From: Ruania alkalisoli
Lineage (GTDB): Bacteria; Actinomycetota; Actinomycetes; Actinomycetales; Beutenbergiaceae
Assembly: GCF_014960965.1 (NCBI RefSeq)
Contig: NZ_CP063169.1
Span: forward strand, 1,397,581 to 1,461,580
Direction: 5' to 3'
DNA length: 64,000 bases
Within the stretch, counting starts at the first letter, position 1, and every line of letters begins with the position of its first letter. The notes beneath the pieces were generated by a model, which was given only the letters and a program-made list of their open reading frames with translations, did no database searches and was not told where the DNA came from. This document shows, piece by piece, positions 18,001 through 27,003 of this stretch. The translations under genes and the position numbers were made by a program.

Positions 18001-18573
18001 CCGGCCGAGCAGGAGTGGTTGTGGGTCTCGGCGCTGAGCGATGCGTGGGCGCGGGATCAGGTTTTCCAGCGCGAGACCGACCGCACCGGCCTCGCGGCCG
18101 AGGCGAACGTGTTCCGGTACCGCCCCGTGCCGATGGTGACGGTGCGGGCGAGTGCGTCCGCCGTCCCGGTGGAGGTTGGGCGGATGGCCCTCGCTGCCGC
18201 CTGCGCAGGAGTCCCGGTGGAAGTCTCGATGCATCCCGATGTCGGGCAGGTCGTCGACGCCCGCCTCGGGCTCGATGCCGTCGGCTGGGGATGGCAGACC
18301 GAGACCGACGAGGCGTTCGAGGCCCGTGTCTCACGAGGGGAGGTCGCCGGGCGCATCCGCGTGATCGGCTACCAGGAGAACCTCGTGCGGGCCGCCTGCA
18401 CCGAGACCGCCGACGCCACGCTGCTCCACGGTGAGGTCCTTGCCTCCGGCCGACGCGAACTGCTTTCGGTCCTGCGGGAACAGGCTGTTAGCCGCACCAT
18501 GCATCGACTCGGACATGTCGCAGCGGAGACGAACTCACCGACCGGGACGGCCGTCGGCGTGGATGGTCGCTGA
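15082..18573 (+). CDS. putA: Bifunctional proline dehydrogenase / P5C dehydrogenase
   Basis: About 1163 residues. The N-terminal half is the FAD proline dehydrogenase barrel (VNLDMESYRDLDLT; IKIRLVKGANL; SHNLFDLALAH; EMLQGMAP). The C-terminal half is an aldehyde dehydrogenase oxidising glutamate semialdehyde with NAD (ITPPWNFPIAIP; GHAGQKCSAAS with catalytic Cys753; RQPFGGWKHSSIGPGAKAGG), followed by a ~200-residue PutA tail. Fusion length matches actinobacterial PutA proteins lacking the DNA-binding ribbon-helix-helix of enterobacterial PutA. ATG 15082 and GTG 15061 are both possible starts; neither has a strong ribosome site at ideal spacing. Confidence 0.95.
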   Translation: MTVADLTSAVDPAVALAHRWAGATSAGSTSAESRTSARLARLVADPAGLDLAVRFVDRVARPEDLTVAARELGRLSTEAASGFLSAPDRAMLGLGSAVARLAPSVVVPLARLRLRQLVGHLVVDASDPALGHHLAQARAHGRRSNVNLLGEAVLGEQEAAARAARTRLLLERDDIDYVSIKVSALVSQLSTWDTEAMVPRVVDRLRPLYRTAARKSPTAFVNLDMESYRDLDLTVSVFEAICSEPEFTGLEMGLALQAYLPDSYLAMQRLVDFALRRRAAGGAPIKIRLVKGANLAIERVEAELHGWAQAPYATKAEVDANYVRMLDTLLRPEVAAAVRTGVASHNLFDLALAHQLATARGVSDAVDVEMLQGMAPAQARAVARDVGSDRPLILYTPVVAPQDFDVAVSYLVRRLEENAAPENFIHAVFAPHAGDAPDHSPMLEQEERFRASVQDSGSVSATPRRSRARPPAGAFFANTTDSDPALPEVRWAAQEWVTQPARELTSPELVSIGAVDEVVERGRLAQPGWAERSSAERAAVLRTIADELERRRGEMVTAAAHEGGKTVAESDPEVSEAIDFARYYADRAEELDEIADAEGLSFTPDTLVLITPPWNFPIAIPAGGVLASLAAGSAVVLKPAPQVPGVAEVVVEAIHAAFAAHRAPEELVQIVRTDEGEIGRHLVAHPGVDTVILTGAYETARMFERWRSDRPAGARVLAETSGKNALVVTPSADIDLAVADVIRSAFGHAGQKCSAASLLILVGPMARSERFRSQLVDAAGSLRVGWPQDLGTAMGPLIGPAEGKLARALTTLEPGESWLIEPRQRDDEGKLWSPGIKTGVQPGSPFHLTEYFGPVLGIMAADSLEQAIEWQNATGYGLTGGLHSLDEDEIRHWLAHVEVGNAYVNRHITGAIVQRQPFGGWKHSSIGPGAKAGGPNYVAQLGTWSTVQRPVGEGAVGRRVRAQLEAILRLSDDPAEQEWLWVSALSDAWARDQVFQRETDRTGLAAEANVFRYRPVPMVTVRASASAVPVEVGRMALAAACAGVPVEVSMHPDVGQVVDARLGLDAVGWGWQTETDEAFEARVSRGEVAGRIRVIGYQENLVRAACTETADATLLHGEVLASGRRELLSVLREQAVSRTMHRLGHVAAETNSPTGTAVGVDGR

Positions 18574-18633
18574 CCCCGGGCCAGGCTGCGCCAGTCGTCG
18601 ATCGAGGCGTGCCGTGATGTGACCGGGAGGGCA

Positions 18634-19323
18634 TCATTCGCGTAGCTGGGCGCCGCGAGCCTCGTCCCACGTCATGAGGTGCTCTGCTGCCCGGTCCCAC
18701 GGGCGGGTCCACCCGAGCTCGGTGAACAGATGGTCGAGCAGGTTGCCGGTGAACCCCCACACCCAGCCGCTCGGCACCCGGAAGCCGGCGGAACGGTGAC
18801 CCGCGAGCAGGACGTTCGCCCGCGCCGTCGGGGAGAGCAGCCGTGCCACCGGAACCCGCAGGGTGTGCAACACCTCGCCGTCGGTGCTCGGCGTCGTCGG
18901 AGGCACCGTGTCTGCCCATCCCAGGACCGGGGTGACCGCGAAGGAGCTGACCGGAACGAGCACCTGGGGGAGGGCGCCGAGCAGCTGCACGTGGTGCCGG
19001 GCGATACCGGTCTCCTCCTCGGTCTCCCGGAGGGCGGCACCGGTCGGTCCGTCGTCGGAGGCCTCGATGCGACCACCAGGGAGCGCGATCTGACCGGGAT
19101 GCTGGCGCAGCGCCGGAGAGCGTTGGACGAGGAAGAGATCCACGGCCGGTGGTTCCGTGTCGCCTTCGGTCTGGCCCGGGGTGAACAGGGCGAGGACGGC
19201 GGCACGACGGAACGTGGCGGCGAGCTGGGCGTCATCAGCGTGCGGTCCTGCGAGAGGCACGAAGCGTCCTTCGTGCACCCGCGCCAGGAGCCCGAGCAGG
19301 TCGGTCAGCGCGGCATGCGGCAC
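18634..19323 (-). CDS. Nudix hydrolase, CoA pyrophosphatase type
   Basis: 229 residues. The Nudix box is GGRIEASDDG…AALRETEEETGI (residues ~82-106), preceded by the UPF0035/NudL-like LRQHPGQIALPGG, which marks coenzyme A diphosphatases. The C-terminal part has VWGFTGNLLDHL, also typical. Likely hydrolyses CoA or acyl-CoA to phosphopantetheine derivatives. It converges on putA (60-bp gap) and diverges from the ABC exporter genes. Confidence 0.88.
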   Translation of the reverse strand: MPHAALTDLLGLLARVHEGRFVPLAGPHADDAQLAATFRRAAVLALFTPGQTEGDTEPPAVDLFLVQRSPALRQHPGQIALPGGRIEASDDGPTGAALRETEEETGIARHHVQLLGALPQVLVPVSSFAVTPVLGWADTVPPTTPSTDGEVLHTLRVPVARLLSPTARANVLLAGHRSAGFRVPSGWVWGFTGNLLDHLFTELGWTRPWDRAAEHLMTWDEARGAQLRE

Positions 19324-19456
19324 ACAGGCATCCTAGTGGCGCGTGTCGGACGCTTCTTGCACACACCACGAGAGGTTCCGCCAGTAGGGAAGGGGATTCT
19401 GGGGAGGGCGTGCGTGTGCCAGGATGAGTCCGAGGGGACGACCGAACGGGGAATCG

Positions 19457-20461
19457 ATGGTGGATGATCGGGTGCGCGAGGAACCAGGAACCGCGACGTC
19501 GGGTCCGGCGGCGGCCACTCCGAGCAAGCAGGACGTGCTGGTCGTCACCAGCGTCGAACGCCGCTTCGGTGACCTGAAGGCCGTTGACGGGGTCTCACTG
19601 AGCATCCGCCCCGGTGAGACCTTCGGGTTGCTCGGACCGAACGGGGCCGGTAAGACCACCACCATCACGATGATCGCCGGGCTGCTCGCCCCGGACCGCG
19701 GCACGATCGAGGTCGCGGGGGAGCGGATGCTCCCCTCCGCTGTGGCTGTGAAGCGCCACATCGGACTGGTCCCACAGGACCTGGCGCTCTACCCAGATCT
19801 CAAGGGCCGGGAGAACCTGCGCTACTTCGCCCGTTTGCAGGGCCTGCGCGGGGCAGACCTGAAGCATCGCGTGGACGAGGTGCTGGAGGTGGTAGGCCTC
19901 GCCGACCGGGCCAAGGACCCGGTGAAGGAATACTCCGGCGGGATGAAACGGCGGCTGAACATCGCCGTCGGACTGCTGCACCGGCCCAGCCTGCTCATCC
20001 TGGACGAACCCACGGTGGGGGTGGACCCGCAGTCACGCAACGCCATCCTGGAATCGGTGGAGGCCCTCGCCGGCGAGGGCATGGCGGTGCTCTACACGAC
20101 GCACTACATGGAAGAGGCTGAACGGCTCTGCGACCGGATCGCCATCATCGACACCGGACGGATCCAGGCTGCGGGGACCCGCAGCGAGTTGATCCGGATC
20201 CTCGGCTCCTCTGACCAGGTGCGCCTGAGCGGTACCGGTGACCTGCGCGCCGCCTCCTCCGCCGTGGCTCAGGTGCGTGGGGTGGAACGCGCCGACGTGA
20301 CCGACGGTGAGGTGCTGGTGACCGCGGCCGACGCACCCGCTGCGCTCGCGGCCATCGTGACCGCGGCGAGCGCCCACCTCGAGCTCGCCGACGTCGAGAT
20401 CACCCGCCCGGACCTCGAGCAGGTCTTCCTGCACCTGACCGGCAAAGCGCTGCGGGACTGA
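19457..20461 (+). CDS. ABC exporter ATP-binding protein (DrrA type)
   Basis: 334 residues. Walker A is LLGPNGAGKTTT, the signature is YSGGMKRRL, and Walker B with the D-loop is LLILDEPTVGVDP; the H-loop is TTHYMEEAERL. The C-terminal ~90 residues form the DUF4162-like extension of daunorubicin-resistance ATPases. ATG 19457 follows GGGGAA; ATG 19424 is in frame but less well placed. It heads a three-gene operon with two ABC-2 permeases; the pump may export a hydrophobic compound or drug. Confidence 0.93.
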   Translation: MVDDRVREEPGTATSGPAAATPSKQDVLVVTSVERRFGDLKAVDGVSLSIRPGETFGLLGPNGAGKTTTITMIAGLLAPDRGTIEVAGERMLPSAVAVKRHIGLVPQDLALYPDLKGRENLRYFARLQGLRGADLKHRVDEVLEVVGLADRAKDPVKEYSGGMKRRLNIAVGLLHRPSLLILDEPTVGVDPQSRNAILESVEALAGEGMAVLYTTHYMEEAERLCDRIAIIDTGRIQAAGTRSELIRILGSSDQVRLSGTGDLRAASSAVAQVRGVERADVTDGEVLVTAADAPAALAAIVTAASAHLELADVEITRPDLEQVFLHLTGKALRD

Positions 20462-20462
20462 G

Positions 20463-21626
20463 ATGGGTGCCGTGTGGACGATCGTCACCAAGGACCTGCA
20501 GCAGCGGTTGCGTGACAAGTCGGTGCTGATCTTCTCCATCGCCGTACCGCTGGCGCTGATGACCGTGCTCAACCTGGTGATCCCCACCGGCGCCGACGAC
20601 GTGGAGCTGGAACCGGTGACGGTGGCCGCCTCGATCGACGCCGATGACGAGCTCGCCGATGTGGTGGTCTCCAGCCTGGCCGGCCTGAGCGTCTTCCAGG
20701 TGACGGTGGCCGACAGCGAAGATCCTCGGGCCGCGGTGGATGCTGGTGATGCGGATCTCGGTCTGATCATCCCGCCGGGCCTGACCGAAGACTTGCGCTC
20801 GGGTACCGAGCACTCCGTGCAGATGGTGATCGGTGACAGCGCCGGCCTGTCCGCGAACATCCTGATCGCCGTCACCGATGGGCTGCTCAGCGAGATGCGC
20901 GCGCGCAGCGTCTCCGCCGCCGCGGCGATCGAGGCGGGCCTCGGCCCCGAGGTCGCCGCCCAGTTGGCACAGCAGGAGGTGGATGCGGCAAGTGCGATCA
21001 CCGCCGAGGCAGGAGCGGCCTCCGATGAGCAGCTCAGTGCTGGCGGGGCGCTGATCGCCGGTCAAGCGGGCCTGTTCCTGATGTTCACCGTCGGCTTCGG
21101 GGTGCTCTCCATGGTGGCCGAGCGAGAGAGCGGTACTCTCGCGCGGCTGCGGTCGATGCCCATCCGGCCCGGTTCGATCGTGCTCGCCAAGGCACTCGGT
21201 GCGTTCGTTCTCGGGGTCCTGGCCACCTCGGTGCTGCTGACCGCAGGATCACTGCTGTTCGGGGTCACCTTCGGCAATGTGGGCGCCGTGGGTGTGCTGG
21301 TGCTGTGCGCGGTGGCCGCCGCGACCTCGCTGACCTTCATCGTGGTCCGCCTGGCACGCACTGCGGAACAGGCGAACATCGTGCAGACCATCCTCGCCCT
21401 GGTCCTGGGCATGTCCGGCGGCGCATTCTTCCCGATCGCTGCGAGCGGCGCGCTCGGGGCGGTGCTCGATGTGAACCCGATCGCCGCATTCACCCGCGGG
21501 TTGGGCATCACCGCCGGAGGCGGCGGGCTCAGCGACCTGACGGGGCCAGTGCTCACCTTGCTCGCCTTCGCCGCGGTATGCCTGCTGGTCTCCCGCGTGA
21601 TCCCGGACCGGGGGGAGACCCGATGA
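20463..21626 (+). CDS. ABC-2 type permease (exporter subunit 1)
   Basis: 387 residues. One N-terminal membrane segment (VLIFSIAVPLALMTVLNLVI) is followed by a ~170-residue extracytoplasmic domain and a C-terminal block of about five membrane segments beginning LFLMFTVGFGVLSMV. The ESGTLARLRSMPI cytosolic loop before the second block is typical of ABC-2 permeases. It starts one base after the ATPase stop and overlaps the second permease by ATGA. Confidence 0.92.
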   Translation: MGAVWTIVTKDLQQRLRDKSVLIFSIAVPLALMTVLNLVIPTGADDVELEPVTVAASIDADDELADVVVSSLAGLSVFQVTVADSEDPRAAVDAGDADLGLIIPPGLTEDLRSGTEHSVQMVIGDSAGLSANILIAVTDGLLSEMRARSVSAAAAIEAGLGPEVAAQLAQQEVDAASAITAEAGAASDEQLSAGGALIAGQAGLFLMFTVGFGVLSMVAERESGTLARLRSMPIRPGSIVLAKALGAFVLGVLATSVLLTAGSLLFGVTFGNVGAVGVLVLCAVAAATSLTFIVVRLARTAEQANIVQTILALVLGMSGGAFFPIAASGALGAVLDVNPIAAFTRGLGITAGGGGLSDLTGPVLTLLAFAAVCLLVSRVIPDRGETR

Positions 21627-22786
21627 GAGCCGTGGGCGCGATCGCCGGAGTCGAGCTGCGCCGGTTCCTGCGGGACCGGTCCAACATCTTCTTCACCTTC
21701 ATCTTCCCGCTGCTGCTCGTGGTGGTGATCGGTGCCCAGTTCGGCGGTGGAGCGAGCAACGGCCGGGTACTGCTCACCGAGGCACAGTCGAGTCTTGGGG
21801 AGGATCTCCAGGCCACGCTCACCGCGGCCGATGTGACCGTGGACGCCTCGACGGCCGATGCCGCCGCCGAGTCCCTCGCCCGGGGCCGGGCTGATGTGGC
21901 CATCGTGATCACCGCCGAGGACGCAGCCGCTTACGATGCCGGGGAACCGGTGCGGGTGGAGGTGATCCAGGCCTCCACCAACGGCGCGCAGACGGCGGCG
22001 CAGCGGGTGCAGACCGCCCTGAGCGAGCTGGCCACCACCCGCGCGCAGCTGGCTGCACTGACCGGCGCCGGCGCAGCGCCGGATGTTGCGACTCAGGCAC
22101 TCGAGGCCGCTGAGGAGGAAGTGCCACCGCTGCAGGTCGACGTGGTGGACGTGAACGAGATCAGTCAGGCGTTCGCCGGGGTGACCGGTTTCGACGTCGG
22201 GGCCGCCTCGCAGGTGCTGCTCTTCGTGTTCATGGCGGCGCTGGCCGGGTCCGGCACGTTGATCGACGCACGCCGCAACGGGGTGATCGCGCGCACCCTC
22301 GCCGCACCGGTCGGCACCGGGAGTGTCGTGGCCGGCCAGGCGCTGGGCCGATGGACGATCGCGATCTTCCAAGGGGCGTACGTGATGGCCGGGACGTCGC
22401 TGCTGTTCGGCGTCACCTGGGGCAACCTGCCGGTTGCGTTGCTGGTGCTCGCTGTGTTCGCCGCTGTAGCGGCAGGGTTCGCCATGGTGATCGGTTCGCT
22501 GCTGGACAACGAGGGCGCCGCCACCGGTCTCGGTGTCGGGCTCTCCCTGGTGCTCGCCGCGCTCGGCGGGTGCATGTTCCCGCAGGAGCTCTTCCCCGAT
22601 GCGCTGCGAACTGTCAGTTCCTTCACCCCGCACGGGTGGGGGTACCGGGCGTTCGCCGAGGTGCAGCGCCACGATGCCGGGGTGGCGGAGATCCTCCCGC
22701 ACCTGGGGGTGCTCGCCGCCTTTGCGCTCGGCGCACTGCTGCTGGGGTCGCTGCTGCTACGGCGCAGCCTGGGCCGCGCGATCTGA
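21623..22786 (+). CDS. ABC-2 type permease (exporter subunit 2)
   Basis: 387 residues, the same topology as its upstream partner: N-terminal segment NIFFTFIFPLLLVVVIG, a long extracytoplasmic region rich in Ala/Thr, then five membrane segments (VLLFVFMAALAG to FALGALLLGSLLL) with the RRNGVIARTLAAP loop. The ATGA overlap with the first permease means coupled translation and, probably, a heterodimeric pump. The paralogues are clearly diverged rather than a recent duplication. Confidence 0.92.
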   Translation: MRAVGAIAGVELRRFLRDRSNIFFTFIFPLLLVVVIGAQFGGGASNGRVLLTEAQSSLGEDLQATLTAADVTVDASTADAAAESLARGRADVAIVITAEDAAAYDAGEPVRVEVIQASTNGAQTAAQRVQTALSELATTRAQLAALTGAGAAPDVATQALEAAEEEVPPLQVDVVDVNEISQAFAGVTGFDVGAASQVLLFVFMAALAGSGTLIDARRNGVIARTLAAPVGTGSVVAGQALGRWTIAIFQGAYVMAGTSLLFGVTWGNLPVALLVLAVFAAVAAGFAMVIGSLLDNEGAATGLGVGLSLVLAALGGCMFPQELFPDALRTVSSFTPHGWGYRAFAEVQRHDAGVAEILPHLGVLAAFALGALLLGSLLLRRSLGRAI

Positions 22787-22788
22787 GG

Positions 22789-23964
22789 TCAGGCGAAGCC
22801 GTCGAAGGTCACGCCCCGCAAGTCCGCCAGCGCGGTGGCCTGCTCGGCCACGGCGCCGCGGTCCGCCCGGGTGAGCGGCACCCATTCCGTCAGGCGTAGG
22901 CGAAGGTGCCCCTTCGCCGTCGTGGGCCGCCACAGGGCAAGGATCCGTCCGTCTCGCACGACGGCGCCCGGTCGCCCCAGCACGGGAAACAGTGCCTTCC
23001 GTTCGGTCGCCGAGGCGGCCAGGAGGTGGCGGTCCTTGGCCTGCAGGAACGGATCGTAGGGGCCGAGGATGCGCACGACCCCGGACTCCTCGTCGCCCGT
23101 GAGCGCTGGCAGATTCCCGGCCAGAGCGAACGTGGCGGTCTCATTGACCGTCACTGGCACGGCGTCCTCGGGCCAGTGGGCACGCACTTCTGCGACAGGA
23201 GCGTCCAGGTAGGCCGCGACCTCCTGCATCGTCCCGGTACCGAAGAGCGAGAGGTATGCCCGGATCGGCTGCAGGTGCGTGGGTGCGGAACTGGCGCCGT
23301 CGGGCTCCCGCATGGGCCCGGGCACGTCGCTGCTGGGCCAGTCCGCGATCGGGCGGAGTACCGGCGGTGAGGTACCGGGAACCAGCTCCAGGCCGGCAAA
23401 CAGAGCCGCGAGGCGGAAGGGTTGCTCGTAGGTATGGATCGCTTGGCAGGGGCGGCACTCGCGCAGGTACGGCTCCGGGAGCCGCCGGGTGAGCTCGGCC
23501 GACATCTCTCCCTTGACGATCTCAGCGGTGGCAATGTCATGCATCTCGCTGGCGACCCGGTCGAGGGCATCGAGCACGGCAATCCCGGCCCGGCGCAGCG
23601 GTGCGGCGGCGTCGAAGATGCGCTTGCCCGCGTCTGCTTCGGAGAACGGGGAGACGGCGCGCCGCACCTGCCCGAGTTCGTCCCTGCGGTAGGCGTGCGG
23701 GGCGCCGCGCAACGTCCACGCCAGGGCGAACGGGCAGCGCGGATCGTCGGTGAGGCTCGCGTCGAGGCCGCGTACCCGCAGTGCCCAGGCTGCGCCGTCG
23801 GGTCCGGTGTCCTGCACACCGAGGTTGAGGATCGGTGCATCGCCGGGGTCGGTGACCGTGCCAGGAGCGGCTGTCAGGCCGTGGCGGGCCATGCGGAACC
23901 GCAGCACTTGATCGGCGGTGAGGCCGGCAGCCGGTGCCGGGGAGGAAGGGGACGTGCGGGCCAT
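22789..23964 (-). CDS. AlkZ/YcaQ-like winged-helix DNA glycosylase family protein
   Basis: 391 residues of the HTH_42 (PF06224) family. Visible features are the N-terminal ADQVLRFRMARHGL, a NLGVQDT strand corresponding to the family's Q-x-(Q/D) catalytic region, and a C-terminal ILGPYDPFLQAKDRHLL … GRPGAVVRDGRILALWRP block that is strongly conserved. Members such as AlkZ and E. coli YcaQ unhook interstrand crosslinks or excise bulky alkyl adducts. Actinobacterial paralogues are numerous and mostly uncharacterised, so the lesion is unknown. It ends 2 bp from the convergent ABC permease and diverges from metQ. Confidence 0.8.
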   Translation of the reverse strand: MARTSPSSPAPAAGLTADQVLRFRMARHGLTAAPGTVTDPGDAPILNLGVQDTGPDGAAWALRVRGLDASLTDDPRCPFALAWTLRGAPHAYRRDELGQVRRAVSPFSEADAGKRIFDAAAPLRRAGIAVLDALDRVASEMHDIATAEIVKGEMSAELTRRLPEPYLRECRPCQAIHTYEQPFRLAALFAGLELVPGTSPPVLRPIADWPSSDVPGPMREPDGASSAPTHLQPIRAYLSLFGTGTMQEVAAYLDAPVAEVRAHWPEDAVPVTVNETATFALAGNLPALTGDEESGVVRILGPYDPFLQAKDRHLLAASATERKALFPVLGRPGAVVRDGRILALWRPTTAKGHLRLRLTEWVPLTRADRGAVAEQATALADLRGVTFDGFA

Positions 23965-24250
23965 GACAGGACGTTACCGCTGGCGCCGCTCCGTGACCCG
24001 CAGCAGCGGCATGTCCGATCGGCACCACGCCGCACCACCACGATGTCCGGATGCTGGACGCGACCGGAGTGAATTGGTCGGCCTCGGTTGCGGTCGTTCA
24101 TGATGGCGGCATGACCGCGATCCCACCCGCCTCGGAGCGAATGCGCGACTGATCTGTTCGCGTGTGGGACCACCTGCGCCGTCGGCCGTGCCGACGTCCC
24201 TGCCAACACCCGGCACACCCCTGCCCCTCTCCTCATCGAAAGGACCACCC
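23965..24250 (+). other. 286-bp divergent intergenic region before metQ
   Basis: This gap holds the promoters of the AlkZ-like gene and metQ. Two small hairpins can be drawn: GCGGTC (24090-24095) with GACCGC (24113-24118), and a 7-bp stem CGTCGGC/GCCGACG (24180-24196). No SAM riboswitch core was recognised by eye. A 13-codon ORF at 24111-24152 has no methionine-rich content. Confidence 0.4.
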
Positions 24251-25144
24251 ATGTCCAGCCTGTCCCGTCGCCATGTCGGCGTCGCCGTTCTCGCCACGAC
24301 CGCCGCTCTCACCCTCGCCTCGTGTGGAGGTTCCGCCGACGGCGCAGCTTCCGGTTCCGAGGACGATCCCATTCGTATCGGTGTCGTGAACTCCTCCGAA
24401 CCGCAGTGGGAGGTGTTCGAGACGGCCGCGGAGGCCGAGGGGATCGCCGTGCAGATGGTGAACTTCTCCGACTACCAGCTGCCGAACCAGGGACTGAGCG
24501 ACGGCGACCTGGACCTCAACCAGTTCCAGCACCTGCAGTTCCTGGCCAAGTACAACGTCAACACCGGTAGCGACCTCACCCCGATCGGCGCCACGGCCGT
24601 CTACCCGCTGAGCCTGTTCTCGCTGGACTACGCGAGCGTGGAGGAGATCCCGGAAGGCGGCGAGATCGCCATCCCGAACGACGAGACGAACCAGGCCCGC
24701 GCCCTGCTGGTGCTGCAGGAGGCCGGTCTGCTCACCCTCGAGGGTGGTGGTAGTGCGTTCTCCACCCCGGCTGACGTGATCGCCGAGGAGTCCCGGGTGA
24801 GCGTGACTCCGGTGGACGCCGCACAGACGGCGCTCGCCCTGCAGGATGTGGCCGCCTCGATCATCAACAACGACTTCGTGGCCGATGCGGGTCTGGTGGC
24901 TGAGGACGCGATCTTCTCCGACGATCCCGCTTCGGACGCTGCGGCTCCGTACATCAACATCTGGGTCGCCAGCGCGCAGGAGGCGGACAACGAGACGTTC
25001 GCCCAGCTCGTGGAGCTGTACCACTCACCCGAGGTGGAGGAGGCGGCGTTCGAGTCCTCTGGTGGGAGCGCGGTGTTCGTGAACAACCCGGCCGACGAGC
25101 TGCAGGAGATTCTCGCTCAGATCGAGAGCGACTTCTCGCAGTAG
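24251..25144 (+). CDS. metQ: Methionine ABC importer substrate-binding lipoprotein
   Basis: 297 residues. A lipoprotein signal ends in the lipobox LASC with lipidated Cys25. The mature part is NlpA-like: RIGVVNSSEPQWEVFE, the aromatic/Asn pocket strand MVNFSDYQLPNQGL, DLDLNQFQHLQFLAKYN, IAIPNDETNQARALLVLQ and INIWVASAQE. AAGGA lies 8 bases before ATG 24251. First gene of metQ-metN-metI. Binds methionine or a related amino acid outside the membrane. Confidence 0.94.
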   Translation: MSSLSRRHVGVAVLATTAALTLASCGGSADGAASGSEDDPIRIGVVNSSEPQWEVFETAAEAEGIAVQMVNFSDYQLPNQGLSDGDLDLNQFQHLQFLAKYNVNTGSDLTPIGATAVYPLSLFSLDYASVEEIPEGGEIAIPNDETNQARALLVLQEAGLLTLEGGGSAFSTPADVIAEESRVSVTPVDAAQTALALQDVAASIINNDFVADAGLVAEDAIFSDDPASDAAAPYINIWVASAQEADNETFAQLVELYHSPEVEEAAFESSGGSAVFVNNPADELQEILAQIESDFSQ

Positions 25145-25216
25145 TGACGTCCTGGCACACTGCTCCCCGGGTGAGCGCGCTCGCCCGGGGAAGCAGGACG
25201 TGCGTGGAGGAGACCC

Positions 25217-26299
25217 ATGACTGAACCGATCATCGCCTTCCGGGAGGCGAGCAAGGTGTTCACCGCCCGCAACGGTGACGTCCGCGCGGTCGACGGAGTG
25301 TCCTTCGACATCACCCCCGGGGAGATCTTCGGCGTGATCGGGTACTCCGGCGCCGGGAAGAGCACCTTGGTGCGACTCATCAACGCCCTCGAGCCGGCGA
25401 CCTCCGGTTCAGTGGTGGTGGACGGTCTGGACCTGACCACGTTGCCGGAGTCCCGACTGCGCCAGGTGCGCGCCGGGATCGGGATGATCTTTCAGCAGTT
25501 CAACCTGCTCGGCTCGCGCACCGTCGCGGCGAATGTGGCCTACCCGCTGGAGGTGGCCGGCTGGCCCAGAGCCAGGCGGGACGCGCGGGTGGCCGAGCTG
25601 CTGGAGTTCGTCGGGATCACGGATAAGGCCGGGGTCTACCCGGCCAAGCTGTCCGGTGGGCAGAAGCAGCGGGTGGGCATTGCCCGCGCGTTGGCCACCA
25701 ATCCGCGCATCCTGCTGGCCGACGAGTGCACCTCGGCGCTGGACCCCGAGACCACCGCCGACGTGCTCGCCCTGCTGCGGCGGGTGAACACCGAGTTCGG
25801 GATCACCGTGGTGGTGATCACGCACGAGATGGACGTGGTGCGCTCCCTGTGCGACAGGGTGGCTGTGATGGAGCATGGCCGGGTGGTCGAGCTGGACGAC
25901 ACCTACCGGGTGTTCTCCGCCCCGCAGCACCCGGTGAGTCGCCGGTTCGTGGCGTCGGCACTCAAAGATCGCCCGACGGCGGACGTGCTGGAGCGGTTGC
26001 GTGTTCGCCATCCTGGGCGGCTGGTGACGGTCGGTGTGGACGATGCCGGCCATTCCACCTCCCGGCTGAACGAGGTGCTGCGAGATGCCGGAGTCGACTC
26101 CACCGTCGTCTATGGAGGGATCACCGAGGTCGCCCAGCGCCCGTACGGCTCGCTCACCCTGGAGCTCACCGGGAAGCCGGCCAACATCCAGCAGGGGGTG
26201 ACGGCGTTGCGCGCCTTCTCCGACGTGGTGGACCTGGGGACGGCGAGTACGCCGCTTGAGGACCCGACGATGGCACCGATCGTGGAGGGTGGTCGCTGA
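25217..26299 (+). CDS. metN: Methionine ABC importer ATP-binding protein
   Basis: 360 residues. Walker A GYSGAGKST, Q-loop IFQQFNLL, signature LSGGQKQR, Walker B ILLADECTSALDP, H-loop ITHEMD. After the ATPase core, residues ~270-345 form the NIL regulatory domain (VTVGVDDAGHSTS … VVYGGITEVAQRPYGSLTLELTG split across the domain) that in MetN gives feedback inhibition by internal methionine. Its stop overlaps the metI start by one base. Confidence 0.95.
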   Translation: MTEPIIAFREASKVFTARNGDVRAVDGVSFDITPGEIFGVIGYSGAGKSTLVRLINALEPATSGSVVVDGLDLTTLPESRLRQVRAGIGMIFQQFNLLGSRTVAANVAYPLEVAGWPRARRDARVAELLEFVGITDKAGVYPAKLSGGQKQRVGIARALATNPRILLADECTSALDPETTADVLALLRRVNTEFGITVVVITHEMDVVRSLCDRVAVMEHGRVVELDDTYRVFSAPQHPVSRRFVASALKDRPTADVLERLRVRHPGRLVTVGVDDAGHSTSRLNEVLRDAGVDSTVVYGGITEVAQRPYGSLTLELTGKPANIQQGVTALRAFSDVVDLGTASTPLEDPTMAPIVEGGR

Positions 26300-26955
26300 T
26301 GGACTGGGAGCGACTCGTCCCGTTGCTGATCACCGCGGCCGGTGAAACGGCGTTCATCGTGCTCATTGCGATGGCCGTGGGCGGCCTGTGCGGGCTGGTG
26401 ATCGGTCTGGGTCTGTATCTGTTCCGGCCCGGGAACCTGTTGGCGAACAGGTTCGCCTTCGGAGTGCTGAACGTGGCCGTGAACATCGTGCGGCCCATCC
26501 CGTTCATCATCTTCCTGGTGGCGATCGGACCGCTGAACAGACTCGTCACCGGGAGCACGATCGGGATCGAGCCGTTCACGTTCGCGCTCTCGTTTATGGC
26601 CACGTTCGTGTTCGCCCGCCTGGTGGAGCAGAACTTGCTCGGTATCGACCCGGGCGTGGTGGAGGCTGCGCGAGCGATGGGCGCGGGTCCGGTGCGGATC
26701 ATCGGGAGCGTGTTGATCCCGGAAGCGCTCGCCCCGCTGATCCTCGGGTTCACGTTCCTGTTCGTCGCCGTCCTGGACGCCTCGGCGATCGCCGGGTACC
26801 TCGGAGCCGGCGGCCTCGGGGACTTCGCGATCGTGCACGGGTACCGCCAGTTCGACTGGGGCGTCACCGCAATGGTGGTGCTCGTGATCATCGTGATCGT
26901 GCACGCTGTGCAGTGGCTGGGCAACACCCTGGCGCGCAAGGCGCTGCGGCGCTGA
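26299..26955 (+). CDS. metI: Methionine ABC importer permease
   Basis: 218 residues with five membrane segments. The EAA-like coupling loop is DPGVVEAARAMGAGPVRI, followed by VLIPEALAPLILG. RPIPFIIFLVAIGPL and YLGAGGLGDFAI are diagnostic for MetI. TGATG overlap with metN. Completes a full importer MetQNI. Confidence 0.95.
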   Translation: MDWERLVPLLITAAGETAFIVLIAMAVGGLCGLVIGLGLYLFRPGNLLANRFAFGVLNVAVNIVRPIPFIIFLVAIGPLNRLVTGSTIGIEPFTFALSFMATFVFARLVEQNLLGIDPGVVEAARAMGAGPVRIIGSVLIPEALAPLILGFTFLFVAVLDASAIAGYLGAGGLGDFAIVHGYRQFDWGVTAMVVLVIIVIVHAVQWLGNTLARKALRR

Positions 26956-27003
26956 TCGGCCAGGGGTCGCGGGCCCGTGTGCTGGCTGATCCCGTGACGG
27001 CCG

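Noticed and set aside
24111-24152. 13-codon upstream ORF as a methionine attenuator
   Set aside because: It has no run of Met codons and no ribosome site; likely chance.
23965-24250. SAM riboswitch before metQ
   Set aside because: The two hairpins seen do not contain the conserved SAM-I or SAM-IV core segments. Covariance-model search would be decisive.
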